Shown here piece after piece: positions 50,840 through 59,865 of a stretch of DNA of 64,000 nucleotides (within the stretch, counting starts at the first letter, position 1; each line of letters begins with the position of its first letter). This stretch comes from Endoryza sp044226045 (lineage in GTDB: Bacteria; Bacteroidota; Bacteroidia; Chitinophagales; Chitinophagaceae), in NCBI GenBank assembly GCA_044226045.1, contig JBGAHR010000008.1, positions 53,868 through 117,867 on the forward strand, in the 5' to 3' direction. A model generated the notes under the pieces. That model made no database searches. It had not been told where the DNA came from and saw nothing but the letters and a program-made list of their open reading frames with translations. The position numbers were made by a program, and so were the translations under genes.

Positions 50840-51397
50840 ATGCGCTCATTATTACTTATCCTCGGATTAGTGTTTTCCCTGTCAACAATGGCTCAGTCCG
50901 ACACCACGGAAGACATGACCGGCACCTGGGAAGGCACTTTGTCGAGCGATGGTACCGGCTTTGAAGGACTGCAACGCAATTTCAGGATACGCTGGGAAAT
51001 AGTGCAGGTAAAGCGGGAGGTGTACGGTATCGTTTATTTCTATCCCCAGGACACCCGGCAGGGCGACAAGCCAAATGCCTGGTATACCTGGTATGGAAAG
51101 ATGGGTAAGGACCATCCTTTTCCGTTTCAATTTATACAGGGCCGGTATATAGATGGCCTTGGAACCTCCAATGTGTACCAGTTTAATGTAAAGCTGAATC
51201 ATACCGACACCGGCGAAGTCATCAATGGCAAATATTATTACTCACTCGAATCCCTGAATTCCAGGGAGAGGCCGGCAGGGTTTTATACACTGCATAAAGT
51301 TTCTTCAAGGGTTTCAGACCAGCTTTGGCTGAAACGGAAGGAAAAGGAGATCATCGAAAAACTGGAGCAGGATCATAAAGAAAAAAGCCATCGCTGA
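50840..51397 (+). CDS. Small secreted protein of unknown function
   Basis: A 185-residue protein with the signal peptide MRSLLLILGLVFSLSTMAQ. The body contains TGTWEGTLSSDG, RIRWEIVQVKREVYGIVYFY and DTGEVINGKYYYS, a repeating strand pattern like a lipocalin or fatty-acid-binding barrel; a basic helix closes it. No function can be assigned. It starts 92 bp from the divergent epimerase. Confidence 0.7.
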   Translation: MRSLLLILGLVFSLSTMAQSDTTEDMTGTWEGTLSSDGTGFEGLQRNFRIRWEIVQVKREVYGIVYFYPQDTRQGDKPNAWYTWYGKMGKDHPFPFQFIQGRYIDGLGTSNVYQFNVKLNHTDTGEVINGKYYYSLESLNSRERPAGFYTLHKVSSRVSDQLWLKRKEKEIIEKLEQDHKEKSHR

Positions 51398-51458
51398 CCT
51401 TTAAGGAAATAAAACAGCCCGGGGGCTAACAGCTGTATGCTTTTAAGTTCCTTTCCAC

Positions 51459-51466
51459 TATTTTTG
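51459..51466 (+). promoter_or_regulatory. Candidate -7 box before the proline dehydrogenase gene
   Basis: TATTTTTG fits TAnnTTTG and lies 19 bp before the ATG at 51486. No clear -33 partner. Confidence 0.4.
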
Positions 51467-51485
51467 CGGCTCATCGACTACCACC

Positions 51486-52721
51486 ATGAGTGATAACAGC
51501 AATCCGTTATCTTTCGATAATACAGAGTACGCTTTCGCTTATAAGAGCGACAAAGAACTACGTAAAGCAAATTTCCTTTTTTCCGGAATGGGTATTGGCT
51601 GGCTGGTCAGGTTTGGTACCCGGGTAACGCCCTGGGCCATCAATGCCGGACTGCCCGTGAAAGGAATTATCCGCAAAACCATATTCGAACAGTTTGTGGG
51701 AGGGGAAACCCTGCAGCAAACTGCGGTGGTTGCCCGTAAACTTGGTCAGTATAATGTGCAGGCCATCCTGGATTATGGTGTGGAAGGAGGTGATGACGGC
51801 GAAGCTGGATTCGATCACGCCTGCGAAGAGTTTATCAAGGTAATTGAGTATGCCGCAACGCAGCCGAATATACCGTTCATGAGTGTTAAGGTAACCGGTA
51901 TTGCCCGGTTTGCCCTTTTGGAGAAACTGGACAGCTCCGTAGCCACCGTTGGCGGATCACTGATGAAACGATATGTGAAAGCGCTGAATGACCTTACTCC
52001 GGATGAAAAAGAAGAATGGCAGCGTGTCAACAACCGGCTGCTGAAGATCTGCCAGACTGCTGCAGATAAAAAAGTCGGCGTATTTATCGATGCGGAAGAA
52101 ACCTGGATCCAGGATCCCGTTGATGTACTCACCACGCTGATGATGGATCAGTTCAACAGATCGAGGGCCGTTGTGTTCAATACTTTTCAGTTGTATCGCC
52201 ACGACAGGCTGAAGTTTCTCCAGGATTCACTGGAGGCAGCCAATGAACGCAATTTTATTCTTGGCGCCAAGCTCGTCCGCGGAGCATATATGGAGAAAGA
52301 AAGAAAAAGAGCTGCGGAGAACGGTTATCCTTCCCCCATTCAACCCGATAAAGAGAGCTGTGATCGCGATTACAATGAAGCTATCCGCTTTTGTGTAGAC
52401 CATCTCGATCGCATTTCCCTGGTGGTAGCTTCGCATAATGAATACAGTAATCTCTACACTACCCAGCTTCTCGATAAAAAGGGATTATCGCATAATCATC
52501 CCCACGTTCATTTCTCTCAATTGTATGGAATGAGCGACAATATTACTTTCAATCTCGCACGGGCCGGCTTCGCGGTAAGCAAATACCTTCCCTTTGGCCC
52601 GATACAGGATGTTATCCCCTACCTGATGCGTCGTGCGCAGGAAAACAGCAGCGTTGCCGGTCAAACCGGTCGCGAGCTCGGACTGATCAGGAAAGAGATG
52701 AAGAGGAGGTTGAAGAAGTAG
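51486..52721 (+). CDS. Proline dehydrogenase
   Basis: A 411-residue FAD-dependent single-function proline dehydrogenase. The TIM barrel shows the family blocks VFIDAEETWIQDPVD, VFNTFQLYRHDRL, GAKLVRGAYMEKERKRA (Lys and Arg that contact FAD and substrate), VVASHNEYSN and QLYGMSDNITF. It oxidises proline to pyrroline-5-carboxylate and passes electrons to the quinone pool. A P5C dehydrogenase gene is not in the window. Normal length for the non-PutA form. Confidence 0.92.
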   Translation: MSDNSNPLSFDNTEYAFAYKSDKELRKANFLFSGMGIGWLVRFGTRVTPWAINAGLPVKGIIRKTIFEQFVGGETLQQTAVVARKLGQYNVQAILDYGVEGGDDGEAGFDHACEEFIKVIEYAATQPNIPFMSVKVTGIARFALLEKLDSSVATVGGSLMKRYVKALNDLTPDEKEEWQRVNNRLLKICQTAADKKVGVFIDAEETWIQDPVDVLTTLMMDQFNRSRAVVFNTFQLYRHDRLKFLQDSLEAANERNFILGAKLVRGAYMEKERKRAAENGYPSPIQPDKESCDRDYNEAIRFCVDHLDRISLVVASHNEYSNLYTTQLLDKKGLSHNHPHVHFSQLYGMSDNITFNLARAGFAVSKYLPFGPIQDVIPYLMRRAQENSSVAGQTGRELGLIRKEMKRRLKK

Positions 52722-52862
52722 ATGGGTTTAGCGTTTATGGTTTATCGTTTCAGGTTGGTTTGCGGTTTGCAGTTTGCGGTTTCCGTTCCTCCGCCTACGG
52801 CGGATTAGACTCGCCTTAGGAACGTGGAACGATAAACCATAAACGCGAAACGTTTAACCAGA
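52722..52862. repeat. Short-word arrays and hairpin after proline dehydrogenase
   Basis: GTTTATGGTTTATCGTTTCA and GGTTTGCGGTTTGCAGTTTG words (52735-52783) are followed by TCCGCC-TAC-GGCGGA (52790-52804) nested in CGTTCC...GGAACG, and then the complement of the first words (CGATAAACCATAAACGCG, 52829-52852). Together these could form one large stem. No T-run follows, so it may or may not work as a terminator. The 286-bp gap contains no gene. Confidence 0.75.
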
Positions 52863-53007
52863 TCTGTTAAAATCGATAACCTTTCACAGTTTGGTATCAT
52901 TATTGAATCTGGATTGAAAACTCCTTCCTCGCTCCGTAGTATTTTTTACCCAACCATCATTGCGGATTGTCTGTCTATGAGAGGACCTCTACATTAAATT
53001 GTTTCAC

Positions 53008-54300
53008 ATGATTTTACTGCTCGCCACCCTGGGAGAATTTCTGCAATTCCTCAAAATTGTGATGTGGATCAGCATTCCACTTTTCCTTTTATCTACCTTA
53101 ATTGTTGTGTTCATTCACTACAGGCGTAAGAAACTTAATGTACTGGCTATATCGCCACTGGAACGGAGCGAGAGCGAGAGCGGGAGCGGAGGAAATACAG
53201 GAGCGGCAGTGAGAGCGGGAACAGAAACAGAAACGGAAACAGAAAGGGAAACGGAAACAGAAACAGAAAGGGAAACGGAAAGGGAAACGGAAACAGAAAC
53301 AAAAAGAGAAACGGAAAGAGATATGGGAAAAAGAGTTGCGGGTGAGGGGGAACTGAAGCGGTTACAATCGGTTATTGAACAACTTCACCGGGAGAACGCG
53401 CTTTTACAACAACAACAATCTTCGAAAGACCAGGAAATCCAGAAGATGGATAGAATGGTAAAGGAAATGCAGGAGTCTGCCCGTCAGGCAGGCACCGATG
53501 CGCGCGATTGGCAATTGTCTCAACAGCAACTTCTGGAAGAAAAAGACAAAGAAAGATTTGAAGAAAGCAATCGCCTTCGCGAACAGGTTCGGCAATTGAA
53601 TGATGAATATCACCATCTCCAGGAAGAGAACAGGGAACTGCAGGAGAAATTACAGGAACTGAAAAGCAATCAATGGCTGACAGACAAAGGGTTGATCGGA
53701 GAGCAAAACAATGTAGTTCTGTCTGGTGAGCACAACCCCGAAATCAGGGAAAGATTGATTGAGATATCCTCTCTCCGCGAACTGGTGGAAGATAAAAATG
53801 CCCAGTTACAGTTATTGCAGCAACAGCTCGAACAAAAAGTGCGGTCCAATCATTTGCTCGATCAGCAAGTCCAGGAAATGAATACCAAATGGGAACCGCT
53901 ACAGGCGCGCCTGGACGAACTTTACAGGGAAAATCGTTTTCTGCAGGAAGACAATCAACTGAAAGCGGACGACCTGCATCGTCATCAACAATTGATTGAA
54001 GAGGGTTCGGCGGAGAACCGCGCTTTAAAACAACAGTTGCTGGACACCCAGGATAACCTTTCCATTATACAGAACGAACAAAGACAGCTTCTTCAGAAAC
54101 TGGATGAGTATGAAGAGGAGCTGAAAAGATCCAGAACACTTCTTTCACAAATGGAAAGCCAGTTAGTGGAGGCCAATCATCAAATAAAGGATTTTCAACA
54201 ATTGATCAATGATGTATACAAGAAGCTTTCTCCTGTACTTCGGGAGGAAACTGAGCTGGAAGCGCAGCCGGAGGCACAGCCGGATGCTGTATTAACCTGA
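53008..54300 (+). CDS. Membrane-anchored coiled-coil protein with a repeat-derived Thr/Glu/Arg segment
   Basis: A 430-residue protein. ATG at 53008 is used; a TTG 9 bp upstream is possible. Residues ~5-40 include one transmembrane helix (MWISIPLFLLSTLIVVFIHY). Residues ~52-108 are low-complexity Ser/Gly then Thr-Glu-Arg (TETETETERETETETERETE), coded by the same GAGCGG/GGAAAC purine words that fill the gap at 45.9-46.6 kb. Residues ~115 to 410 are a long, heptad-patterned coiled coil rich in Gln, Glu and Leu. It could be a cell-envelope or division-associated scaffold; no homologue is recognised. The purine tract does not break the frame. Confidence 0.75.
   Translation: MILLLATLGEFLQFLKIVMWISIPLFLLSTLIVVFIHYRRKKLNVLAISPLERSESESGSGGNTGAAVRAGTETETETERETETETERETERETETETKRETERDMGKRVAGEGELKRLQSVIEQLHRENALLQQQQSSKDQEIQKMDRMVKEMQESARQAGTDARDWQLSQQQLLEEKDKERFEESNRLREQVRQLNDEYHHLQEENRELQEKLQELKSNQWLTDKGLIGEQNNVVLSGEHNPEIRERLIEISSLRELVEDKNAQLQLLQQQLEQKVRSNHLLDQQVQEMNTKWEPLQARLDELYRENRFLQEDNQLKADDLHRHQQLIEEGSAENRALKQQLLDTQDNLSIIQNEQRQLLQKLDEYEEELKRSRTLLSQMESQLVEANHQIKDFQQLINDVYKKLSPVLREETELEAQPEAQPDAVLT
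53163..53330 (+). repeat. Purine-word repeat inside a coding region
   Basis: The block starts with GAGCGAGAGCGAGAGCGGGA and continues with GAAACAGAAACGGAAAC-type words. It encodes residues ~52-107 of the coiled-coil protein in frame. Same order (GAGCGG cap, then GGAAAC body) and same strand as the two intergenic tracts near 46 kb. Confidence 0.9.
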
Positions 54301-54383
54301 AACTGATCGGGGTTCCATCATTTATATCCAGTCAAGCGGGTAATCTCTTATATTTACAGTAGTTTGAATTTAAATGCTGCTGT

Positions 54384-55106
54384 ATGAAAAAGATTGCCCG
54401 CCTTATTGTTTTGGGGCTGTTGGGAATTATTTCCACTGCCCATGCCGGCAAGCAGTTTTCACCGTCCACTCTGCAGGGTGCCTGGCAAGTAAAACAGGGA
54501 GATCAACAGTACGTGCTGCAGTTGGTCGATAACTACTGCGTATTGGTATCATTCGATATCACTTCAAAGAAATTTTACAATACCTGGGGAGGTCCGTTTG
54601 AATATAAAAACGGAAAGCTGCTGGTGAGGCATGAATTCAATACCGAGAACCCTGCCCTCATCGGTACCGATCAGGGTTATCCCTGCCAGTTATCGGGAAA
54701 GGATTTACAAGCCGAACTAACGGGTACCAACGCCACCTGGACGATCATCGACCCGGCAGGCGCTGCCCTGTCAGGTGTCTGGCGTATTAATGGACGAAAG
54801 CAGGGGGATGAGATTACCCCTATACAACTGGGTGAACGAAGAACCCTGAAAGTGTTATCCGGTAGTCGGTTTCAGTGGATCGCTTTTAATCGTCAAACAA
54901 AAGAATTCTTTGGAACAGGTGGTGGTCATTACACTTTTGAAAACGGTCGCTACACCGAGCATATTGAATTTTTCAGCCGGGATGCTTCCAGGGTGGGAGC
55001 CTCGCTTGGCTTTGACGGTAAACTGGAAAACGGAACCTGGCACCATAGCGGACTAAGCTCCCGCGGGGAACCGATTTACGAAACCTGGATTCATCTCCAA
55101 CCATAA
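54384..55106 (+). CDS. Secreted protein with a duplicated lipocalin-like domain
   Basis: A 240-residue exported protein with signal MKKIARLIVLGLLGIISTAHA. Two copies of one domain are visible: LQGAWQVKQGDQQYVLQLVD...TKKFYNTWGGPFEYKNGKLL (residues ~31-105) and LSGVWRINGRKQGDEITPIQ...TKEFFGTGGGHYTFENGRYT (~128-225). Each has the order G-x-W...F...T-K-x-F-x-x-T-x-G-G...Y...NG. The pattern suggests a tandem duplication of a small beta-barrel. Function unknown. 17 bp before the gluconolactonase-like gene, same strand. Confidence 0.75.
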   Translation: MKKIARLIVLGLLGIISTAHAGKQFSPSTLQGAWQVKQGDQQYVLQLVDNYCVLVSFDITSKKFYNTWGGPFEYKNGKLLVRHEFNTENPALIGTDQGYPCQLSGKDLQAELTGTNATWTIIDPAGAALSGVWRINGRKQGDEITPIQLGERRTLKVLSGSRFQWIAFNRQTKEFFGTGGGHYTFENGRYTEHIEFFSRDASRVGASLGFDGKLENGTWHHSGLSSRGEPIYETWIHLQP

Positions 55107-55123
55107 TAAGCAAAACTGCTGCA

Positions 55124-56140
55124 ATGAATAAAATCAGTCTCGTTGCCTGTCTTCTGATCATGGCATCCTGTAACAACAACAACACGACATCTTCGGACAA
55201 CATGACAAAAAAATATTCCCGGATCGGCTATATCGAGCAGATCGATCCCTCATTGGTTGCATTAACCGATACCAGTACCCCAATCGAAATAATCGCCGAA
55301 GGGCATAAATGGACCGAAGGTCCTTTATGGCTCGATGCGGAGAAGGCCTTGCTGTTTTCGGATATACCACCGAACAAGATCTTTAAATGGACGGAAGAGA
55401 AAGGAGAAGAGCTTTACCTGACCCCGTCGGGATACACGGATACCATTCCAAGGGGAGGCGAACCCGGTTCAAATGGGTTATTGCTCAATAAGGACAATAA
55501 GCTCGTAATGTGCCAGCATGGTGACCGTCGCATGGCCTGGATGGATGCACCTTTGAATGCCCCTGCCCCCAAATTTGTGACCATTGCCGATAAATACCAG
55601 GGCAAAAAGCTCAATAGCCCCAATGATGCGGTCTTTAGAAGTAATGGCGACCTGTTTTTCACCGATCCTCCTTACGGTCTTGCCCATGATTCATTAAAAG
55701 AACTGCCATTCCAGGGCGTTTATAAGGTTTCCGGGGGGCAGATCACACTGCTTACCGACACCCTCACCCGACCCAATGGCATCGCTTTCCTGAATAATGA
55801 AAAGACCCTGATCGTTGCCAATTCCGATCCAGATAAAGCGATCTGGTATCTGTACGATCTCGGCCCGAATGATGTACTGACAAATCCCCGGATCCTGCAT
55901 GATGCCACTCCCGAAAGCAAGGCCGGCGCCAAAGGCTTGCCCGATGGATTGAAAGTGGATAAAAAGGGAAATATTTATGCCACCGGGCCCGGAGGTGTTT
56001 ATATTTTTAATGCAGCCGGGAAGATCATTGGCAAATTCAGGATACCGGAGCCTTGCAGCAATATTGCGCTGGCCGATAATGATCAGACCATTTATATCAC
56101 CGCCAATATGTATGTGTTAAGGGTGAAACTGAAACCCTGA
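55124..56140 (+). CDS. SMP-30/gluconolactonase-family lipoprotein
   Basis: A 338-residue lipoprotein. The signal MNKISLVACLLIMASC has a lipobox with Cys16. The six-bladed beta-propeller shows IAEGHKWTEGPLWLDAEKA (first blade with the Glu metal ligand), KLNSPNDAVFRSNGDLFFTD (Asn and Asp ligands), RPNGIAFLNNEKTLIV and KGLPDGLKVDKKGNIYATGP. These residues are the metal site of the family, which hydrolyses lactones such as gluconolactone. Acts outside the inner membrane. The substrate is not known. Confidence 0.9.
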   Translation: MNKISLVACLLIMASCNNNNTTSSDNMTKKYSRIGYIEQIDPSLVALTDTSTPIEIIAEGHKWTEGPLWLDAEKALLFSDIPPNKIFKWTEEKGEELYLTPSGYTDTIPRGGEPGSNGLLLNKDNKLVMCQHGDRRMAWMDAPLNAPAPKFVTIADKYQGKKLNSPNDAVFRSNGDLFFTDPPYGLAHDSLKELPFQGVYKVSGGQITLLTDTLTRPNGIAFLNNEKTLIVANSDPDKAIWYLYDLGPNDVLTNPRILHDATPESKAGAKGLPDGLKVDKKGNIYATGPGGVYIFNAAGKIIGKFRIPEPCSNIALADNDQTIYITANMYVLRVKLKP

Positions 56141-56206
56141 CAGCCGCCGGCAATCTTTTAAAAAATCATTTTATCCGGCGTTGAAATTGTTGCACATTTG
56201 CAACCC

Positions 56207-56284
56207 GGACTGCTAGCTCAGTTGGTTTAGAGCACTACTTTGACAGAGTAGGGGTCATTGGTTCGAATCCGATGCAGTCCACCA
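56207..56284 (+). tRNA. tRNA-Val (anticodon GAC)
   Basis: A complete cloverleaf: acceptor GGACTGC pairs with GCAGTCC, D-stem GCTC/GAGC, anticodon stem CTACT/AGTAG around loop TTGACAG, so the anticodon is GAC (Val), T-arm ATTGG-TTCGAAT-CCGAT, and an encoded ACCA end. It reads GUC and GUU codons. A single gene 66 bp after the gluconolactonase-like gene. Confidence 0.95.
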
Positions 56285-56306
56285 AGCCCTGCACCCCGCA
56301 TGGCTT

Positions 56307-58278
56307 TTATTTTTGAGCCGGCACTGTATATTTCAACTTTTCATTTTTAAAGAGATAGTAGGCCGACTGGTAATAACTCACTGCTTCTTTAACAAGGGCC
56401 GGGTCTGCTTTCACCGGTACCTGTTCATTGGTTTCCTTTTTGTAGAGAAATGTTTCTGCTTTTTCCTGCGGACTCAGAATGACCAGCTGATCTTTTTTAA
56501 GATAAGCCAGCTTTTGGTAGGTCCCTACAAAAGTGCGGGGTATGTAAGAAGAGTCGAGTACGTTTTTTCCGAACAGGTTGCTGTGATAAGTCCAGTTCAT
56601 CAATTTGAAAAGAGTGGGGTAGAGATCAATCTGGGAACAAACAGCATTGATGGAATCCGGTCTGGGCGAAGGCAGGTTATAAATTAAGGCGGGAATATGG
56701 TACTTCGACACATCGATTTCATTTTTTCCTGCACTGCTCGCGCAATGATCCGCCACCAGGATGATCACGGTGTTTTTAAACCAGGGTTTGGTACTCGCCT
56801 TGCGGAAGAACTGCCGGATTGCGTAGTCGGTATATTTTACGGCTCCGTCTCTGCCGCTGCCGGACGGAATATCGATCTTGCCGGCCGGATAAGTATAGGG
56901 CCGGTGATTGGAAGTGGTCATTACAAAATCATAGAAAAGGCTGCTGCTTTTCATAGGCCGCATCCGCCTGCCGGATCACCACATCATACAGGTTTTCATC
57001 GCAAATACCCCAGGCATTCTCAAAGTTTACCATACTATCGCCAATATGTATGCGATCGGATTCGAAATCGTCCCGCAGCAGATCCCGGCCGCGGTCGTAT
57101 ACTGTATAACCGTTATTTCCGAAATACCGGTTCATGTTGTCGAAATAGCCATCTCCTCCGTAAAAGAACCCGGTCTTGTAGCCATTCTGCCGAAAGATAT
57201 AACCGATCGTGGTAAGGTGATCGTTATCCGGCCGGCGAACAATACTGCTGCCCGGTGTTGGCGGGATGGCGAGGGTAAGCGCCTCCATGCCTCTTACCGT
57301 ACGGGTACCGGTGGAATACATATTTGTAAACAGCAAACTTTTCAATGCCAGCGAATCGAGGAAGGGGGTAAGCGCTTTATTATTGCCAAAATAGTTCATG
57401 AAATCAGCACTGAAGCTTTCAATAGTGATCATGATCACGTTGGGTTTTAAAGCAGTTCCCGCGGATGTGTAGGTTCTTCCAACAGACAGGGGATCGTTTA
57501 CGAAGCGGGCGTTGCTGTCGGCCAGTTCTTTCCGGACGGTTTCAAAAGCCTGCTCGTTGTTGACTCGCAGATAGAACTGGTCGTAGTTCAGTTCATTATT
57601 CTTGAATGCCGAAAAGAAGGAATAGATACCTGCCTTGGACAGTTCATTTTGATAACGGTTATGGCTATAGTCGGCCCAATAGTTACTGACCAGGAAGCCA
57701 TACACCAGGGCCATTACGATGATGATCCCGGAAAATGCCAGTTTTTCAACAAATCGGGCCTTTTCATGAAAGGCCTGGTAGAAATATTTGCGGCGGATAA
57801 AAAAGTAGGTGACCAATATTGTCAGCAGTATCATTCCGCTGATCAGGTAGGGGAGGGGATAAGACTGGTTGATGTTGTTAACCACTTCATAGGTATAGAT
57901 CAGGTAATCTACCGCGATGAAATTGAAACGGGACTCAAATTCTTCCCAAAAAGTAAATTCCGCGAAAAAGCTGAACATCACCAGCAGGGTAGTGAGAAAG
58001 AACGCCGTAAAAGTAATGATGCGGTTCGGAAGGGAATTGTTCCATTTAGATGGCCATAGAAGCAGATATATTGCGTAAAAGGTTACCAGGAATACAGCTA
58101 CTCCCAGGTCGTATACCAGTCCCAGGGCAAAAATTTTCAGGATGGCAAATAATCCTACCTGTGCTTTTGAGAAAGACCAGACCAGGAGCGCGAGGCGGGT
58201 CAAAAAGGAGACGAGCAGGATGAATTTTACATAATGTATGAGGACGCTATAGGCCCCACGGATTCGGGAAGACAGCAT
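56307..58278 (-). pseudogene. LTA-synthase-like membrane sulfatase, broken by a +1 frameshift
   Basis: Two frames join to one protein of about 650 residues. The N-terminal frame (58278 down to 56929, 449 residues) has five membrane helices (FILLVSFLTRLALLVWSF, AILKIFALGLVYDLGVAVFL and three more) and the start of the sulfatase domain: PNVIMITIESFSADFMNYFG and YSTGTRTVRGMEAL, with the Thr nucleophile. It ends EKQQPFL-stop. The other frame continues with YDFVMTTSNHRPYTYPAGK, VIILVADHCASSAG (Asp/His metal site) and IDLYPTLFKLM. The breakpoint is at the AAAA run 56935-56938 (TTTT in the mRNA); one T fewer restores PFYDFVM. Family: alkaline-phosphatase-type transferases such as LTA synthase or phosphoethanolamine transferase. 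A sequencing error cannot be excluded. Confidence 0.8.
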
Positions 58279-58498
58279 GGCAATCTGAACGGTTAGTAAT
58301 TCAGGTAAATATCTTTAATTATTTTTTGTTATCGGGTGTTTGTGGTCATGATGAGCTACATTTTTTTTCATTATAGTTGAATGACTACAGGAAAACTTTT
58401 AATTCAGCTATTGTCATTTTTTGTCAAGTTTTCCCCATCCCCTGCCAGGGGTTTTTCGGGCTTTTCACCGGGTCGGCCAATTCTACTAAATTGCGCTC

Positions 58499-59293
58499 AT
58501 GCAACAGTATCATTCCCTGCTTCAGCATATTTTAGACCATGGCGTGCAGAAACATGACCGGACCGGAACCGGCACGCTTAGCTGCTTTGGCTACCAGATG
58601 AGATTCGATTTACAAAAAGGATTTCCCCTGGTAACCACCAAGAAAGTACACCTGAAAAGCATTATTTATGAATTGCTTTGGTTTTTGCAGGGCGACACCA
58701 ATATCCGTTACCTGAAGGAACATGGGGTGAGTATCTGGGACGAATGGGCGGATGCCGACGGAGAACTGGGACCGGTATACGGTAAACAATGGCGAAGCTG
58801 GGAAGGTGCCGACGGAAAGGTGGTGGACCAGGTCAGCGAACTCATCAGGCAGATTAAATCCAACCCCGACAGCCGGCGTTTGATTATTAGCGCCTGGAAT
58901 GTGGCGGAACTGCCGAAGATGGCGCTGATGCCCTGTCATACCATCTTTCAGTTTTATGTGGCGGAAGGACGGTTAAGTTGCCAGCTTTATCAGCGAAGCG
59001 CCGATGTGTTCCTGGGGGTTCCCTTCAACATTGCTTCCTATGCCTTGCTTACTTTAATGATCGCGCAGGTTTGCGACCTCGAACCTGGTGAATTCATTCA
59101 CAGTTTTGGAGACGTTCACATCTATAACAATCATATGGAGCAGGTAAAACTGCAGCTTAGCCGGGAACCTTATCCACTTCCCAAAATGAAGTTGAACCCT
59201 GCAGTAAAAGATATATTTGGTTTCCGCTTCGAGGATTTCACCTTGGAGAACTACCAATCGCACCCGGCTATCAAAGCGCCGGTGGCGGTATAG
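58499..59293 (+). CDS. thyA: Thymidylate synthase
   Basis: A 264-residue ThyA, which methylates dUMP to dTMP with methylene-tetrahydrofolate. DRTGTGTLSCFGYQMRFDLQ, MALMPCHTIFQFYV (catalytic Cys), LYQRSADVFLGVPFNIAS and SFGDVHIYNNHMEQV are invariant segments. Normal length. It is followed 47 bp later by folA, which regenerates tetrahydrofolate. Confidence 0.97.
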   Translation: MQQYHSLLQHILDHGVQKHDRTGTGTLSCFGYQMRFDLQKGFPLVTTKKVHLKSIIYELLWFLQGDTNIRYLKEHGVSIWDEWADADGELGPVYGKQWRSWEGADGKVVDQVSELIRQIKSNPDSRRLIISAWNVAELPKMALMPCHTIFQFYVAEGRLSCQLYQRSADVFLGVPFNIASYALLTLMIAQVCDLEPGEFIHSFGDVHIYNNHMEQVKLQLSREPYPLPKMKLNPAVKDIFGFRFEDFTLENYQSHPAIKAPVAV

Positions 59294-59340
59294 TCGTTTT
59301 GTAAAATGGGATCGGGCGATAAATCTCTTAAAACGTATCA

Positions 59341-59835
59341 ATGATAGTAAGCATAGTGGTGGCGGCTTCCACCAATAATGTAATTGGGAAAGACAACCAG
59401 CTGCTCTGGAAGCTTCCCAATGACATGAAGTTTTTCAAGAATACCACCTGGGGTATGCCTGTTATCATGGGTCGTAAAACTTTTGAGTCGCTGGGCAAGC
59501 CATTGACCGGCAGAACCAATATCATCATCACACGGCAAACGGGCTATGCTCCGGAAGGAACACATATCGCCCGGGACCTTGAGGAGGCCATTGCGTTGGC
59601 GGCAGATGCGGACGCGCGGGAAGCATTTATTATCGGTGGTGGTGAGATATATAAACTTTCCCTGCCTTATACACAACGTATATATTTAACGAGAGTTCAT
59701 ACGATCGTGGAGGGCGATACTTATTTTCCCGCGATCGACGAAAGAGAATGGGAACTCCTGTCACAGCTGGACTTCAAGGCTGATGACAAACATCTCTATG
59801 ATTATTCATTCCAGGTATGGCAACGGAAGCCATAA
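59341..59835 (+). CDS. folA: Dihydrofolate reductase
   Basis: A 164-residue DHFR. MIVSIVVAASTNNVIGKDNQ, LLWKLPNDMKFFKNTT (with Asp as substrate ligand), VIMGRKTFESLGKPL and FIIGGGEIYK are the usual NADPH and folate motifs. It acts with ThyA in one pathway; the two are adjacent and co-directional. The methyltransferase gene begins 30 bp downstream. Confidence 0.96.
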   Translation: MIVSIVVAASTNNVIGKDNQLLWKLPNDMKFFKNTTWGMPVIMGRKTFESLGKPLTGRTNIIITRQTGYAPEGTHIARDLEEAIALAADADAREAFIIGGGEIYKLSLPYTQRIYLTRVHTIVEGDTYFPAIDEREWELLSQLDFKADDKHLYDYSFQVWQRKP

Positions 59836-59865
59836 CCATTCAACCATCCAATTCTCATTGAACTG

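Noticed and set aside
56929..56940. Programmed +1 frameshifting in the sulfatase gene
   Set aside because: The zero-frame stop is two codons past the TTTT run, there is no RF2-like CTTTGA signal or stimulatory structure I can see, so an indel or sequencing error is simpler. Kept as a finding only for checking.
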